Part shown: positions 8,907-18,237 of the stretch, piece after piece
How positions within the stretch are numbered: position 1 is the first letter of the stretch
How the letters are laid out: each line of letters opens with the position of its first letter
Assembly: GCA_963800705.1 (NCBI GenBank)
Contig: CAWDBV010000002.1
Span: 641,408 to 705,407, forward strand
Direction: 5' to 3'
Source: CAWDBV01 sp963800705
Lineage (GTDB): Bacteria > Actinomycetota > Thermoleophilia > Solirubrobacterales > 70-9
DNA: 64,000 nucleotides
Program-made: the position numbers and the translations under genes
Notes under the pieces: generated by a model
What the model was told of the DNA's origin: nothing
What the model saw: only the letters and a program-made list of their open reading frames with translations
The model's database searches: none

Positions 8907-11411
8907 TCAGTGACGCAGGCTCGCTCGTGCTGGCTTCAGACGGATGCCGAGAGGGGGGGCACCGGGACGAACGCCCCGGCGCCAGACCCGGCCGTGCAAG
9001 GGATGATCGACCGCGAGCGCCCGCGTTCCCGCGGGCAGATCGCTGACCTCGAACCGCCCCGCAGCGTCCGAAAAGACGCGGACCTCGAAATCGTGGGCGC
9101 CTGTCTCGGCGTTGCGGAGGAACAAATCGACCGTGGCGCCCTCCACGGCCCGTCCAGCGCCGTCGGTGACGGTTCCTTCCACCCCGCCTTCGGGGCGAAC
9201 GACCGTCAGCTGCACGCCCGTCCGCAGTTCGCCTTCGGCCAGGGTCAACATCAGCGGTCGCAGCCCCGAGGTCGGGCCCCGCGTCACCATGTGCCAGGTT
9301 CGCATGGGCCCGAGCGACACCTGCCCGGCGACGAGGGGGCCGATGGTGAATCGCCCGTCCTCACCGGACACAGCCACCGACGGCGACCCGAAGGTCTCGG
9401 TGTCCCGGGTCGCGATGGCCTGCACGGTGAAATCCCGGACCGAGGCGCCATCCGGATAGGTCACCCGTCCGGAGATCCAGGCGGGCGGACCCAGCTCGAT
9501 CGAGACAGGCCGCGTTTCGCCGCGGCCCAGGTGCACCGGCCCGATCGAGGCCACCCCCCGCTGGTGCTGAACCACGATCCAGGTGTCGCCGGCGGGCAGA
9601 TGATCCACCTCGAAGCGGCCTGCCTCGTCGCTGGTCAGGCGTCTGCGGGGCGCCGTTCCTGGCCGCGTGTCGTCGGTCGCCGGCGTTTCGACCGCCTGGG
9701 CCCGGGCGCCCACCTCGATGCGAGCTCCCGCGACGGGAGCGCCGCCAACGTCGCGAACCTGCCCCGTCAACACCGAGGCAGGCGCCAGCCAGGTGTCCAC
9801 ACGTCTGTCCGCGCCGGCGGCCCAGTCCGCAACCGGAACCGACCGGCGGATGTGACGGGGGGCCACGAATTCGATGGCGAGCCCGCAGGGCGGCAGCCCC
9901 TCGAGGCGATAACCGCCGTCCGGCGCCGTCGTGGTCGTGGCCTGGAAGCCTCGACAGACCGGCAGGTCGCTCACCGCCCGCACGGTCACCTTCACCCCGC
10001 CGAGCCCCGAGCCGTCGGTCGCGGCCTCGCCCCGGACCCGCCCCTGAATCGCGGCTGTTGGAGCCAGCGCGATGAGGACGGTCGCGCTTTCACCCGGCCG
10101 CGCCTGGACCGGCTCGGACACACCGTAAAGCCCGCCTCGACGGGCGGAGACCCGGTACCCGCCGGCGTCGACGGTCAGGCTGAACGCGCCCGCACCGTCG
10201 ACCTGAGCCGTCAGCCCGGAGACCTGGCGACAGCTCGCCGTCACCAGGCCGCCTGGCAAAGGCTGTCCGGTCGCCCGCTCCACCACGCGACCGGCGAGCT
10301 GCGCCCTCAGATGCAGCCGGAGGTCGACCTGACGCGCGCCTCGCAAATCGACCCAGCTCAAGCCCCTGGCGTAACCGGGGCTGGTGGCCTTCAGGACGTA
10401 GCGTCCCGCCGGCAAGGCGATTTCATATCGACCGCGTTCGTCCGCCCGCACCTGACGCGCGGGCTGGTCCCGCCGATGCGGAGACCATGCGGAGACCGTG
10501 GCGGCGGAGAGACCATGGCCGTGGGTGTCGAGGACCCGACCGGTGACGGCCGTGCTCGGGTCGCCCTCGAGCGCCCCCTTCGGTGCCCGCACCCGCTCGT
10601 CGCGCTGGGAGCTGGTCTCCCCATCGAGCAGAGTTGCCGGCAGGAACACCGGCGCCCGCAAGACGCCAGACGCTGGCTCCGATCGGAGGGCGCGCGCCGG
10701 CTCGGCCGGTGTGGCCCCGCGAAGAACGGCCACCATGAGCAACGGAAGAACCAGCAGGGCTCCGACGAGCAGGGCCTGGCCCGAGCGCGTTCCGGCCGCC
10801 AACGTCAGCCCTCCCGGACGACCCGGGAGGCGCTGGCCATCCGCTGGTACCAGCCGCAGGTGGGCCGGGGCGAGCGGCACCACGAGTCGCGCCCAGCGCT
10901 CGCGTTCGTGTAGCTCATCGCGCAGGGCCTCGCGCAGGCAATCGAGCCCTACCTTGATCCGGCGCCGGACCGTGCCCGCCGGCACCTGCAGGATCCGAGC
11001 GATCTGCGCTGCCGACAGATCATCGACGTAGCGATGAACCACAGCCTGGCGGTAGGGCTCGCGCAGGGTCAGGATCTGCTCGGCCAGACGTCGCTGCAGC
11101 TGGGTGCGGATGGTCAGCTCTTCCGGGGTATCGGACGACACGCCCTCCGCCGCCAGGGACAGCGCGGTCTCGCGCGCCTGCCGCCGCCGGTCGCTGCGGT
11201 ACCCGCTGCGCACGAGGTTCGTGACCACCGTTCGCAACCAGGCGCGCAAGGCCGATCCGTGGGCGGGGGGACGCCGGATCGAGGTCAACCAGACGTCCTG
11301 CGCGACGTCTTCGGCGAGGTCGCCGTCCACCAGGTCGGCCGCGATGCGCTTGACCCATCTGGCGTGCGCCAGAAGGTCTCCGACCTGCTTTGGAGTGCCG
11401 CGAGCAGTCAC
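8907..11411 (-). CDS. ECF sigma factor fused to membrane segment and carboxypeptidase-regulatory-like repeats
   Basis: One uninterrupted 834-residue frame from a GTG at 11411. Residues about 15-80 are a sigma-70 region 2 (DLAEDVAQDVWL, WLRTVVTNLVRSGYRSDRRR) and about 103-165 a region 4 (LREPYRQAVVHRYVDDLS then QIARILQVPAGTVRRRI). Residues 212-231 form one membrane helix (ALLVGALLVLPLLMVAVL). After a Pro/Ala-rich linker come six beta-sandwich repeats of the carboxypeptidase-regulatory-like type, each starting like VTGRVLDTHGHGLSAATV, LTGQVRDVGGAPVAGARI or VEGTVTDGAGRAVEGATV. The topology implies a membrane-tethered sigma factor with an outward ligand-binding or force-bearing stack. Downstream DUF1592/DUF1552 genes are plausible targets. 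Release mechanism unknown; no separate anti-sigma gene is adjacent. Confidence 0.9.
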   Translation of the reverse strand: MTARGTPKQVGDLLAHARWVKRIAADLVDGDLAEDVAQDVWLTSIRRPPAHGSALRAWLRTVVTNLVRSGYRSDRRRQARETALSLAAEGVSSDTPEELTIRTQLQRRLAEQILTLREPYRQAVVHRYVDDLSAAQIARILQVPAGTVRRRIKVGLDCLREALRDELHERERWARLVVPLAPAHLRLVPADGQRLPGRPGGLTLAAGTRSGQALLVGALLVLPLLMVAVLRGATPAEPARALRSEPASGVLRAPVFLPATLLDGETSSQRDERVRAPKGALEGDPSTAVTGRVLDTHGHGLSAATVSAWSPHRRDQPARQVRADERGRYEIALPAGRYVLKATSPGYARGLSWVDLRGARQVDLRLHLRAQLAGRVVERATGQPLPGGLVTASCRQVSGLTAQVDGAGAFSLTVDAGGYRVSARRGGLYGVSEPVQARPGESATVLIALAPTAAIQGRVRGEAATDGSGLGGVKVTVRAVSDLPVCRGFQATTTTAPDGGYRLEGLPPCGLAIEFVAPRHIRRSVPVADWAAGADRRVDTWLAPASVLTGQVRDVGGAPVAGARIEVGARAQAVETPATDDTRPGTAPRRRLTSDEAGRFEVDHLPAGDTWIVVQHQRGVASIGPVHLGRGETRPVSIELGPPAWISGRVTYPDGASVRDFTVQAIATRDTETFGSPSVAVSGEDGRFTIGPLVAGQVSLGPMRTWHMVTRGPTSGLRPLMLTLAEGELRTGVQLTVVRPEGGVEGTVTDGAGRAVEGATVDLFLRNAETGAHDFEVRVFSDAAGRFEVSDLPAGTRALAVDHPLHGRVWRRGVRPGAPPLGIRLKPARASLRH

Positions 11412-11672
11412 GACGTCTCATCATTTAATGCCGCCGGCGGCCCTCCTGTTCGCGGATTTCGCCCGCACGCTGAGAGTCGACCGTTCCTGGCTGCCGTCTT
11501 CAGGAGGTCTCCTCGACTCCTGACCCGGCGTGACTGGCACCCAGTCCCAGTACCCGGCTTGATGGTCGCTCGGGTCCGTCTTTCCCGCAAACCGGCCGCT
11601 CGCGCCATCCTCGCGCCGAGAACGGACCGATGGTCGTGCAGAAGGTGCGAAGGCGCGCCGCTGGAGGTCACG

Positions 11673-12140
11673 ATGAAGCACGTACAGGGAGCATTGGCAG
11701 TGGGGCTGGCGATCTTGGTGGCGGCAGCCGGAGGCATCGGCTGCGAGGACGAGGACAACCTGCCTCAAGTGACCATCACCAGCCCGAACGCTGGGTCAAC
11801 CCACACGCTGGGCGAGAGCATGCGCTTGCAGGTGTCGTTCCAGACCGACGACTTCGAGATCGAACAGGACTGCGGAGAAGAGCGCTATTGCGGCAGGGCC
11901 TACCTCAACATCGACGGCGGGGCTTGCAATCAGCCGGGGCAGGATTACAACAACATCCTGCTGGACGCGGACATCAACGAGACCCGCTTCATGGACGCGC
12001 AGTTCGACCTGTGCCCGGCGGCTTCGCGGACCGGTAGCCACTCCATCACCATCTCGTTGCGCTACAACGACGGAACGGAGGTGCTGGGCGAGGCCGGGGT
12101 TCCGGTCTCGGCCACGATCACGCTGCAGATGACGCCATGA
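11673..12140 (+). CDS. Ig-like lipoprotein
   Basis: 155 residues. ATG at 11673 is preceded by CTGGAGGTCACG, a good ribosome site. The signal ends in a Cys (AAAGGIGCEDED) and the mature part begins PQVTITSPNAGSTHTLGE, the opening of Ig-like or cadherin-like modules found in myxobacterial surface proteins. Four cysteines (QDCGEERYCG, GGACNQ, FDLCPA) probably pair. It diverges from the sigma-fusion gene over a 261-base intergenic region that should hold both promoters. Function unknown; it could be a surface partner regulated by the sigma protein, but only the position suggests that. Confidence 0.7.
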   Translation: MKHVQGALAVGLAILVAAAGGIGCEDEDNLPQVTITSPNAGSTHTLGESMRLQVSFQTDDFEIEQDCGEERYCGRAYLNIDGGACNQPGQDYNNILLDADINETRFMDAQFDLCPAASRTGSHSITISLRYNDGTEVLGEAGVPVSATITLQMTP

Positions 12141-12199
12141 TCAGGACGCCTTCGCCGTCGCTTCGATGCGACGTCGAGCCCGGTAGAGTCGGTTGCAGG

Positions 12200-13423
12200 T
12201 CAGCGAGGCGGATCCTGCGCGCGAGCCAGGCCCAGGGCTTCGACGACCTCGGCGCCGGCGTGACCGTCGGGGATCATCCGGTTGCGGCGCTGGAAGGCGC
12301 GGATGGCTTTGCGGGTGGCGGCGCCGGGAACGCCATCGGGGTGTCCGGCGCGAAAGCCCCGCTGGTTGAGGCGCTCCTGCAGCGCCTGCACCGTCTCTCG
12401 CGTCAGCCCCGGCTGGTCCTCCGGAGGCGGGCGGCTGAGTGGGCCCGCGCCGTCGATCCGGTCGGCCAGGTGGCCGACCGCCAGGGAGAAGAAGGTGGCG
12501 TTGTTCCAGCGCATGAGGACGTTGAAGTTCCGGTGCACCAGGAAGGCGGGGCCCCGGTGTCCGGCGGGAAGGACCAGGGCGGCGTCGAGCCCGCCCGCCG
12601 GCAGGGGGCTCCCGTCCACCCGACTCACCCCCAGGCGCCGCCAGACCGCCAGCGGCCGCGGCCCCGTCTCGTCGGTCAGCTGGTGGGGGAACCGCTCGGG
12701 GAGCCGCACCTCGCGTCCCCAGGGGATCCCGGCCTGCCAGCCCAGGCCGCGCAGGAAGTTTGCCGCCGAGGCCAGGGCATCGGGCAGGTCCCAGAGGTCC
12801 TTGCGCCCGTCCCGGTCGAAGTCCACGGCGTGGCGAAGGAAGATCGCGGGCATGAACTGGAAGTACCCCATGGCCCCCGCCCAGGACCCGCTCATGCGTT
12901 CGAGCGGAACCAGACCGTCATCGACGATACGGAGCGCCGCCAGCAGCTGGCGGCCGAACCTGTCGCCGCGCCTCCGATCGCAGGCCAGGGTGGCCAGCGA
13001 ATCGAGCACGGGCTTGTCGCCCACGTAGCGGCCGAAGCTCGTCTCGATACCCCACAGCGCCAGCAGGTACTGTCCTGGCACGCCGTATCCGGCGGCGACG
13101 CGGTCGAGCAGGGCGCGGTGCTCGCTGGCCAGCGCCCGGGCCTTCTCGATCTTGGCCTCGGTCACGCGCCGATTGAGGTACCCGGCGAAGGTCGCGATGA
13201 CCTCGGGCTGCCGGCGATCGAGCTCGATCACCTGCTCGCGCGGAACCACCTTTGCGAGGGCCTCCTCCACCACCCGGCCCGAGATCCCCGCGCCCCGGGC
13301 CCCGCGCTTCAACGCCGTCAGGCAGGTGGCGAACCCGGGCTCGACCACAGCCTCCGCGACCCCGTTCCCAGGTGCCACGACCAGCACCGCAAGCAGCGGC
13401 GCCATGACGGTTCGATTCCCCAA
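12200..13423 (-). CDS. MltB-type lytic murein transglycosylase with peptidoglycan-binding domain
   Basis: 407 residues (or 401 from a Met six codons later, which places the signal MAPLLAVLVVAPGNGVAEA at the very start). The SLT_2 domain has the catalytic Glu in ALWGIETSFGRY, then GAMGYFQFMPAIF and WDLPDALASAANFLRG, all standard for the MltB family. The last 60 residues (ETVQALQERLNQRGFRAG ... AIRAFQRRN) are a PG_binding_1 domain. It cleaves the MurNAc-GlcNAc bond to 1,6-anhydro ends in the periplasm. Length and order fit the family. Convergent with the lipoprotein gene at 12140. Intact. Confidence 0.93.
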   Translation of the reverse strand: MGNRTVMAPLLAVLVVAPGNGVAEAVVEPGFATCLTALKRGARGAGISGRVVEEALAKVVPREQVIELDRRQPEVIATFAGYLNRRVTEAKIEKARALASEHRALLDRVAAGYGVPGQYLLALWGIETSFGRYVGDKPVLDSLATLACDRRRGDRFGRQLLAALRIVDDGLVPLERMSGSWAGAMGYFQFMPAIFLRHAVDFDRDGRKDLWDLPDALASAANFLRGLGWQAGIPWGREVRLPERFPHQLTDETGPRPLAVWRRLGVSRVDGSPLPAGGLDAALVLPAGHRGPAFLVHRNFNVLMRWNNATFFSLAVGHLADRIDGAGPLSRPPPEDQPGLTRETVQALQERLNQRGFRAGHPDGVPGAATRKAIRAFQRRNRMIPDGHAGAEVVEALGLARAQDPPR

Positions 13424-13541
13424 AGTGCGACCACGGGCAGAGTAACTAAAGTTATAGTTGTAATCAAGCCCGCCGGAGAGTCGACGTCACCGCACGACCC
13501 GCTCGGCATCCCGAGGGTCACCTTGATCGGTTGCGGGCCGC

Positions 13542-13579
13542 TTGACTGGACGGCGTGCCGGTATATACTGATAGATACC
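13542..13579 (+). promoter_or_regulatory. vapBC promoter with palindromic operator
   Basis: TTGACT at 13542-13547 and TATACT at 13564-13569 are separated by 16 bases, a near-consensus sigma-70 promoter. An imperfect palindrome, GGTATATACT/GATAGATACC at 13560-13579, covers the -10 box. VapB-type antitoxins autoregulate through such sites, so this is the likely operator; the start codon at 13591 lies only 11 bases downstream. Confidence 0.7.
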
Positions 13580-13590
13580 AGGTGGCTGCC

Positions 13591-13842
13591 ATGTCGTCCG
13601 TCCCAAAAAATGCGCGGGCTAAGCTGTTCGAGAACGGCCGTTCGCAGGCGGTCCGGCTGCCCAAGGAGTTTCGCTTCGAAGGCGACCAGGTGATGATCCG
13701 GAAGGAAGGCGACGCGGTCATCCTCGAACCGATCAAGCGGGAGACGTGGCCCCGGGGGTACTGGGAGCGTCTGCGCGAGATGCAGGTCGACTTCGAGGTG
13801 CAGCCCCTCCGCCCGGAGCTGGGTGAGCCGGACGTCGATTGA
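13591..13842 (+). CDS. vapB: VapB-type antitoxin
   Basis: 83 residues from the ATG at 13591; an earlier in-frame start at 13555 would lie inside the promoter and is rejected. The N-terminal half is an AbrB/SpoVT swapped-hairpin: AKLFENGRSQAVRLPKEFRF, then GDQVMIRKEGDAVILEP. The C-terminal tail (YWERLREM ... ELGEPDVD) should wrap the toxin. It should bind its own promoter (palindrome at 13560-13579) and neutralise the VapC encoded two bases downstream. Confidence 0.92.
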   Translation: MSSVPKNARAKLFENGRSQAVRLPKEFRFEGDQVMIRKEGDAVILEPIKRETWPRGYWERLREMQVDFEVQPLRPELGEPDVD

Positions 13843-13843
13843 C

Positions 13844-14242
13844 GTGAGCTTTCTGCTCGATACAAACGCGGTCATCAACCTGATGAAGCTGCGCGAGCCC
13901 CTTACCGCGCGGGTAAAGTCTACCGGGCCGGCCGCGCTCGCGGTCTCGACGATCACGCTGGCGGAGCTTTGGTACGGGGCCGCCCGCAGTCGGAGGCCGC
14001 AACAGAGCCGGCAGGAGCAGGATACCGCGCTCGAGCCGTTCCGGGTCCTGGACTTCGACGCCGCCGCCGCGGATCGTTATGCGGCGGCGCGGGCGCATCT
14101 GGCGGACCAAGGCCGCCCCATCGGCGACCGCGACCTGATGATCGCCGCGATCGCCATGGTGGCCCGGAAGACGGTGATCACCAGCAACGTCTCCGAGTTT
14201 ACGCGCGTACCCGGGCTCAAGATCGAAGACTGGATGGCCTGA
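13844..14242 (+). CDS. vapC: VapC-type PIN-domain toxin ribonuclease
   Basis: About 132 residues from a GTG at 13844, directly after the vapB stop (an in-frame GTG at 13823 would overlap vapB by 20 bases and give a poorer N-terminus). The PIN acidic residues are present: FLLDTNAVINL, ITLAELWYGA, GRPIGDRDLMIAAIA and TSNVSEFTRVPGLKIEDW. VapC toxins are Mg-dependent endoribonucleases, often of tRNA or 23S rRNA. The gene pair is compact and complete, with no signs of decay. Confidence 0.93.
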   Translation: MSFLLDTNAVINLMKLREPLTARVKSTGPAALAVSTITLAELWYGAARSRRPQQSRQEQDTALEPFRVLDFDAAAADRYAAARAHLADQGRPIGDRDLMIAAIAMVARKTVITSNVSEFTRVPGLKIEDWMA

Positions 14243-14489
14243 CCGTCCGCGAACCGTCGCGGCTACTGCCAAGGGTGCCGGACGACCCGCGCTCACGCGA
14301 AGGGGGGACCGCCTGGGGCCGGAACCGCGAGACGGGTGCCCGCCCCCCGAACGGCATCGACGGGCACATCGACGGCATGAGACCGCCCGGGCGTTCTTCG
14401 CGCCAGCGCGAGACACGGACGGATCGCCGGGTTTTTGGGGAGGTACACGTAGTGCATTTCGGGCCGGTTGGGCCACTATCCGGCACCAG

Positions 14490-15662
14490 ATGCGATGTGT
14501 ACCCGTGCGCTCGATGGCTGTGGCGGCGGCGTGGCGCGTGTGCTGTGTGTCCTTGCTCTTCGCGGCTGGCGTCGCGTCCTGCCGCTCGGACATTGCACCG
14601 CCTTCCGTCGATCCGGGGCCGGGACGGATTCGGACCCGGCGAGCCGCCGTCGTCCGCGCAGGACCCGCCGTCCCCTGACGCTGCCCCGCCGCGGGATGCA
14701 CGGGTTGGGCCGGGGAGCCCGGCCATCGACCCCGCAGCGGCCGCCGACGCTGCGGCCGGCGGCGCTCCGGCCGCCGATGCGTCGATGGCTGACGCTCCGG
14801 CCGGCGGAGGCTCGAGCGGCGCGGCCTCCGTCCCGGCGGCGTGCGGCAGCCAGAGGCCTGAGATTGGCGAGATGACCGGGGTGGACGGCCTGGCCATCGC
14901 GGCCGAGGGCACCATCTACTTTACCCAGCAGCCGGGTGAGCCGGACGGCTGGGTTGGCCGCCTGCGGCCCGGTGGCACACCGGAGCGGCGCTGGGTGCGG
15001 GTGCCGGGCAGCGGCGGGACGCTGTGGGGCCTGGCGATCGACGGCAGCCGCAAGCGGCTCTACGTCCTGTCCGGGGACAACGGGGCCATCTTCTGGCTGG
15101 ACCTGACGGTCGACCTTCCGCCCTTGCAGGAGCTCGTCACGGAGCTGGAGGTGCCCAACGACGTGGCCCTCGATCGCGACGGCAACGTCTACTTCAGCTC
15201 GCGCGGCGACAAACACATCTATCGGGTCACGCCCGCTGGGGTTCGCAGCGTGGTCACACGCTCCCCCGTGCCTGGTCGATTTTCGCCTGCCGCGCTCGCC
15301 TTCGGTCCAGGGGGGAGCTGTTCGCCGGCAGCGCCTACGGACCTGTCTTGCGGATCGAGCTGGCCGACGGGGTCGAGCAGCGCCGGACCCCTCACGGCAC
15401 GGCCAGCGGGTGGGCCAATGGGCTCGCGTTCGATGCGCTCGGTCGACTTTACGTCGGAGGTTTCGCGCTGGGAGGGGACGAAACCGAGATTGCACGCATC
15501 GATGGCAGCGGTGCCGAGTCGGTCTGGATCCAGTCCGGTCCGAGCTTTGCCAGCCTGGCCTTCGGTCGAGGCGTGCTCGACTGCCGGGACCTCTACGTCG
15601 CCGTACCGACCGGTCCCATGCGCCGGATCCAGACCGACACGCCCGGCCTGCGGATTCGCTGA
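14490..15662 (+). CDS. SMP-30/NHL-like beta-propeller lipoprotein, frameshifted
   Basis: Signal at 14490 with lipobox-like AAGVASCRSD, then a shift near 14640 into an Ala/Pro-rich linker, and a propeller of about 270 residues: MTGVDGLAIAAEGTIYFTQQ, LWGLAIDGSRKRLYVLSGD, PNDVALDRDGNVYFSSRGDK. A second shift near 15320 leads to ANGLAFDALGRLYVGGFALG and the TGA at 15662. The repeated 'DxxGxxY' strands mark SMP-30/gluconolactonase or NHL-type blades. Metal-coordinating residues cannot be checked without a model. Probably a surface-anchored propeller of unknown ligand or lactonase activity; two single-base errors are the simplest account of the breaks. Confidence 0.65.
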
Positions 15663-15734
15663 GCGCGCGCCGCTCCAACGGCTACCCCTCATCTCCGGTG
15701 ACGGGAGCGCGGCGGCGGGGTACGCTCGAGGCGC

Positions 15735-16889
15735 TTGAGACCGGTAGCCCTGCTCCTGCTGCCCGCCGTGCTGTTGCCCGTCGTGGTCTGCAGCTACACG
15801 CCGGTCTTGCCCGTCGTGGGCGGCGAGCCCCCCGGCGCGCCCGCTCCCGATGCGCCGCCCGAGGCGTGGAGGTGCCGCCGGCCGCCGACGCTCCTGCTGC
15901 CCGCCCGGTGAGCGACGGTCGAGAATTCGACGTCGGTGCGCCGGTCGACACCCGCTTGCCGAGCGTCCCCGACGCGCCGCTGGCGCCGGATGCGTTCGTC
16001 GAATGCGTGGCTGGCCAGAGGATGGTCTGTTATGGCGGGCCCACCGGCACGGACGGCGTCGGGGTCTGCCACGGCGGCGAGCGAAGCTGCGCGCCCGACG
16101 GGACCTGGTCCACCTGCCTGGGCGAACAACGCCCCGCCGCCGAGGTCTGCAATGGACTGGACGACGACTGCGACGGCACCAGCGACGATGGCTGCCCCCT
16201 CGACGGAGCGGCGCTCGGCACGGCCCAGAGGCGCGCGCCCAGCCCGGTCCTGGGAAGCCTCACGCTGTCGGGCGCGGTGACCTTCACCCACGCCTGTCCC
16301 GAGGGGCAGGCGGTCGTCGCGTTCACCGGGAACTACGGGTCGGGCATCGATTCGCTCGGGGTTCGCTGCGGCGGGCTCCGGATCCGGGAGGATCGATCCG
16401 TGCGGCCCTACCGCTACGAGCTGCTGGCCACCGCCGGGCCGGCGCTCGCGCCCCGCGGGGGCACCGGCGGCCTGGTGAACGGGGTCGAGCAGCGCCTGAG
16501 CTGCCCGCGGGCCAGGTGGTCGTCGGCCTGTCGGCCTGGCTGGACCCGGAGGCGCCCGAGATCTGCCCTGCCGCCTATTGCCCCTTCACGGGCGTCCTGT
16601 GCGCCAGCGTCTACGGCCTCACCGTGAGCTGCGCGGCGTACGACCTGGCCGGGGGCCCGGGCAACTTCCGCGTCGTTCGCAGGGGGCGCCCAGCACACCC
16701 GGCGCGCGCATCGGCGCGGTGGGTGGCGTGGGCGAGGTGGAGAATCTATATGCCTGCCCGGCGCAGGGGATGGTGCAGGAGCTGAAGGGCGCCTTCGGAA
16801 TCTGGCCGCTCGACTGCGTGGTCACCGCCATCAACGGTGTGCAGCTGACCTGCCACGACCCGGGAATCCCCTTGAGATCACAACTCTGA
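15735..16889 (+). CDS. MopE-like Cys-rich lipoprotein, multiply frameshifted
   Basis: A TTG at 15735 opens a hydrophobic leader (LLLLPAVLLPVVVCSY). After a shift near 15865 the chain has CYGGPTGTDGVGVCHGGERS and EVCNGLDDDCDGTSDDGC, the Asp-rich motif repeated in MopE and other myxobacterial surface proteins and proposed to bind calcium. Then comes a beta-rich domain (VVAFTGNYGSGIDSLGVRCG). Further shifts near 16505 and 16680 are needed to reach GFGIWPLD-like and TCHDPGIPL segments and the TGA at 16889. At least three shifts make the ends uncertain. Function unknown; surface location is inferred. Confidence 0.55.
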
Positions 16890-16941
16890 CCTCGTTCGTC
16901 CCGACGGGGCGAGCGCCTGACTGGCCCTCTGGGTCCGCTTC

Positions 16942-18237
16942 TCAGTACGCCCGGGCGCGCTTCGCCGTCGCGGGAGGCGGCCCGGCGATGGTGAGGCCCA
17001 GGGGGACGAACTTCGACACGCCGCCGATCTGCACCTGGACGAAGAGGCGGTGAAAGCCAGGCTCGGTGGCGTAGAGCTGGAGCTCGAGCTCGGGGCCGCC
17101 CCGATCGGTGGCGGCGAGGGTCCTGGTTCCTTTCGGGTGCAGGTGCAGGACGGTCCGGTAGTCCTCGTTGAAGGCGACCAGGTGGGCGAAGGTGCCCATC
17201 ACGGGCTCGAGCCGCTGGAAGGGTTTGCCCTGGGCGTCGGTCACGCGCAGCTTCAGCCGCACGGGCTCGCCGGTGCGGATCACGGGCTTGTCGATGCCGA
17301 GCGCGAAGCGGAGGCCGTGGGCATCGGCGCGGAGAACCACCCGGCGATCGTCGAGGGGAGCGGCTCTGGTCATCGCCGGGATGTCGGTGGTGGCGTACTC
17401 CTGGAAGCCCCCGTAGGTGGTGCGCAGGTCGGCCCAGGCTCGGTAGGCGCCTGGCCGGGCCGGGGTGAAGCTGAAGGCGTATTCGCCGGGCCGGTCGGTG
17501 GGCTGAGGGTGCACGTGGTGATAGTCGGTCAGGCTGGGATTGATGATCAGCAGATGGATGCGCTGGGTGTGAACCACCCGCAGATCGGTGATCAGAATGG
17601 GGGCGCCCGTCAGCTGGGCGAGGCGGAGGGTGGCCCTCGCCTCGCGCCCGACCTCCAGGGGGCCGTCGGTTCGGATGCTCGCGCGCACCGTGTGCTGCGC
17701 CGGCACGCCGCCCGAAAACAGGAGCGGGATCCGCGCCGGCTGGTCGAGGACCATCCCGCACTTGGGGCAATTGTCGCTGCTTTTTCCCAGCACCTCGGGG
17801 TGCATCGGACAGGTCCACACCGCCGCCAGGCGGCGGGCGGGCGCCAGCACGTCCTGGCGGTAGAGCCGTTGTAGCTGGGCGTAGGTGGCGAGCAGCCGCT
17901 GCAGGCGGACCTTCGCCGTGGCCGCGTCGAAGGCGTCGGCCGCCTGGTGCAGGTCCCCAATCTGCTGGCCCAGCGTCGCGAGGGCCTGGGCCGCGGCCGC
18001 TTGCTTTCCGGGCGCGGCGCGCTCGATCTCCGCCAGCAGGACCGAGATGGCGGAGCTCAGCATCATGTCCTCGTTGTGGACCGAGCTGAGCTCCCCGCTG
18101 GTGACGTAGCCCTCCACCGCCTTCACTGCCTGCATGAGGACGCCCCAGCCTTTCACCACGGGAGGCGCCTTCTCGGCGCCGGGGCTGACCACGCCGGCCA
18201 GCCACGTGGCCGCCACAACCACCAACGAGACGCTCAT
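16942..18237 (-). CDS. Heavy-metal-binding (YHS-like) domain secreted protein
   Basis: 431 residues from the ATG at 18237, with a signal peptide (SLVVVAATWLAGVVSPGA). Residues about 35-130 are helical. Then VWTCPMHPEVLGKSSDNCPKCGM is a heavy-metal-binding domain as found in CusB-like and cytochrome-associated proteins (two Cys pairs and an Met-Pro-His). The rest is built of beta-sandwich modules with conserved HVHPQPTDRPGEYAFSFTP and HLHPKGTRTL segments, resembling exported proteins encoded beside copper and haem redox systems. Its ATG overlaps the stop of the upstream sugar dehydrogenase gene (ATGA), so the two are probably translated together. Confidence 0.75.
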   Translation of the reverse strand: MSVSLVVVAATWLAGVVSPGAEKAPPVVKGWGVLMQAVKAVEGYVTSGELSSVHNEDMMLSSAISVLLAEIERAAPGKQAAAAQALATLGQQIGDLHQAADAFDAATAKVRLQRLLATYAQLQRLYRQDVLAPARRLAAVWTCPMHPEVLGKSSDNCPKCGMVLDQPARIPLLFSGGVPAQHTVRASIRTDGPLEVGREARATLRLAQLTGAPILITDLRVVHTQRIHLLIINPSLTDYHHVHPQPTDRPGEYAFSFTPARPGAYRAWADLRTTYGGFQEYATTDIPAMTRAAPLDDRRVVLRADAHGLRFALGIDKPVIRTGEPVRLKLRVTDAQGKPFQRLEPVMGTFAHLVAFNEDYRTVLHLHPKGTRTLAATDRGGPELELQLYATEPGFHRLFVQVQIGGVSKFVPLGLTIAGPPPATAKRARAY

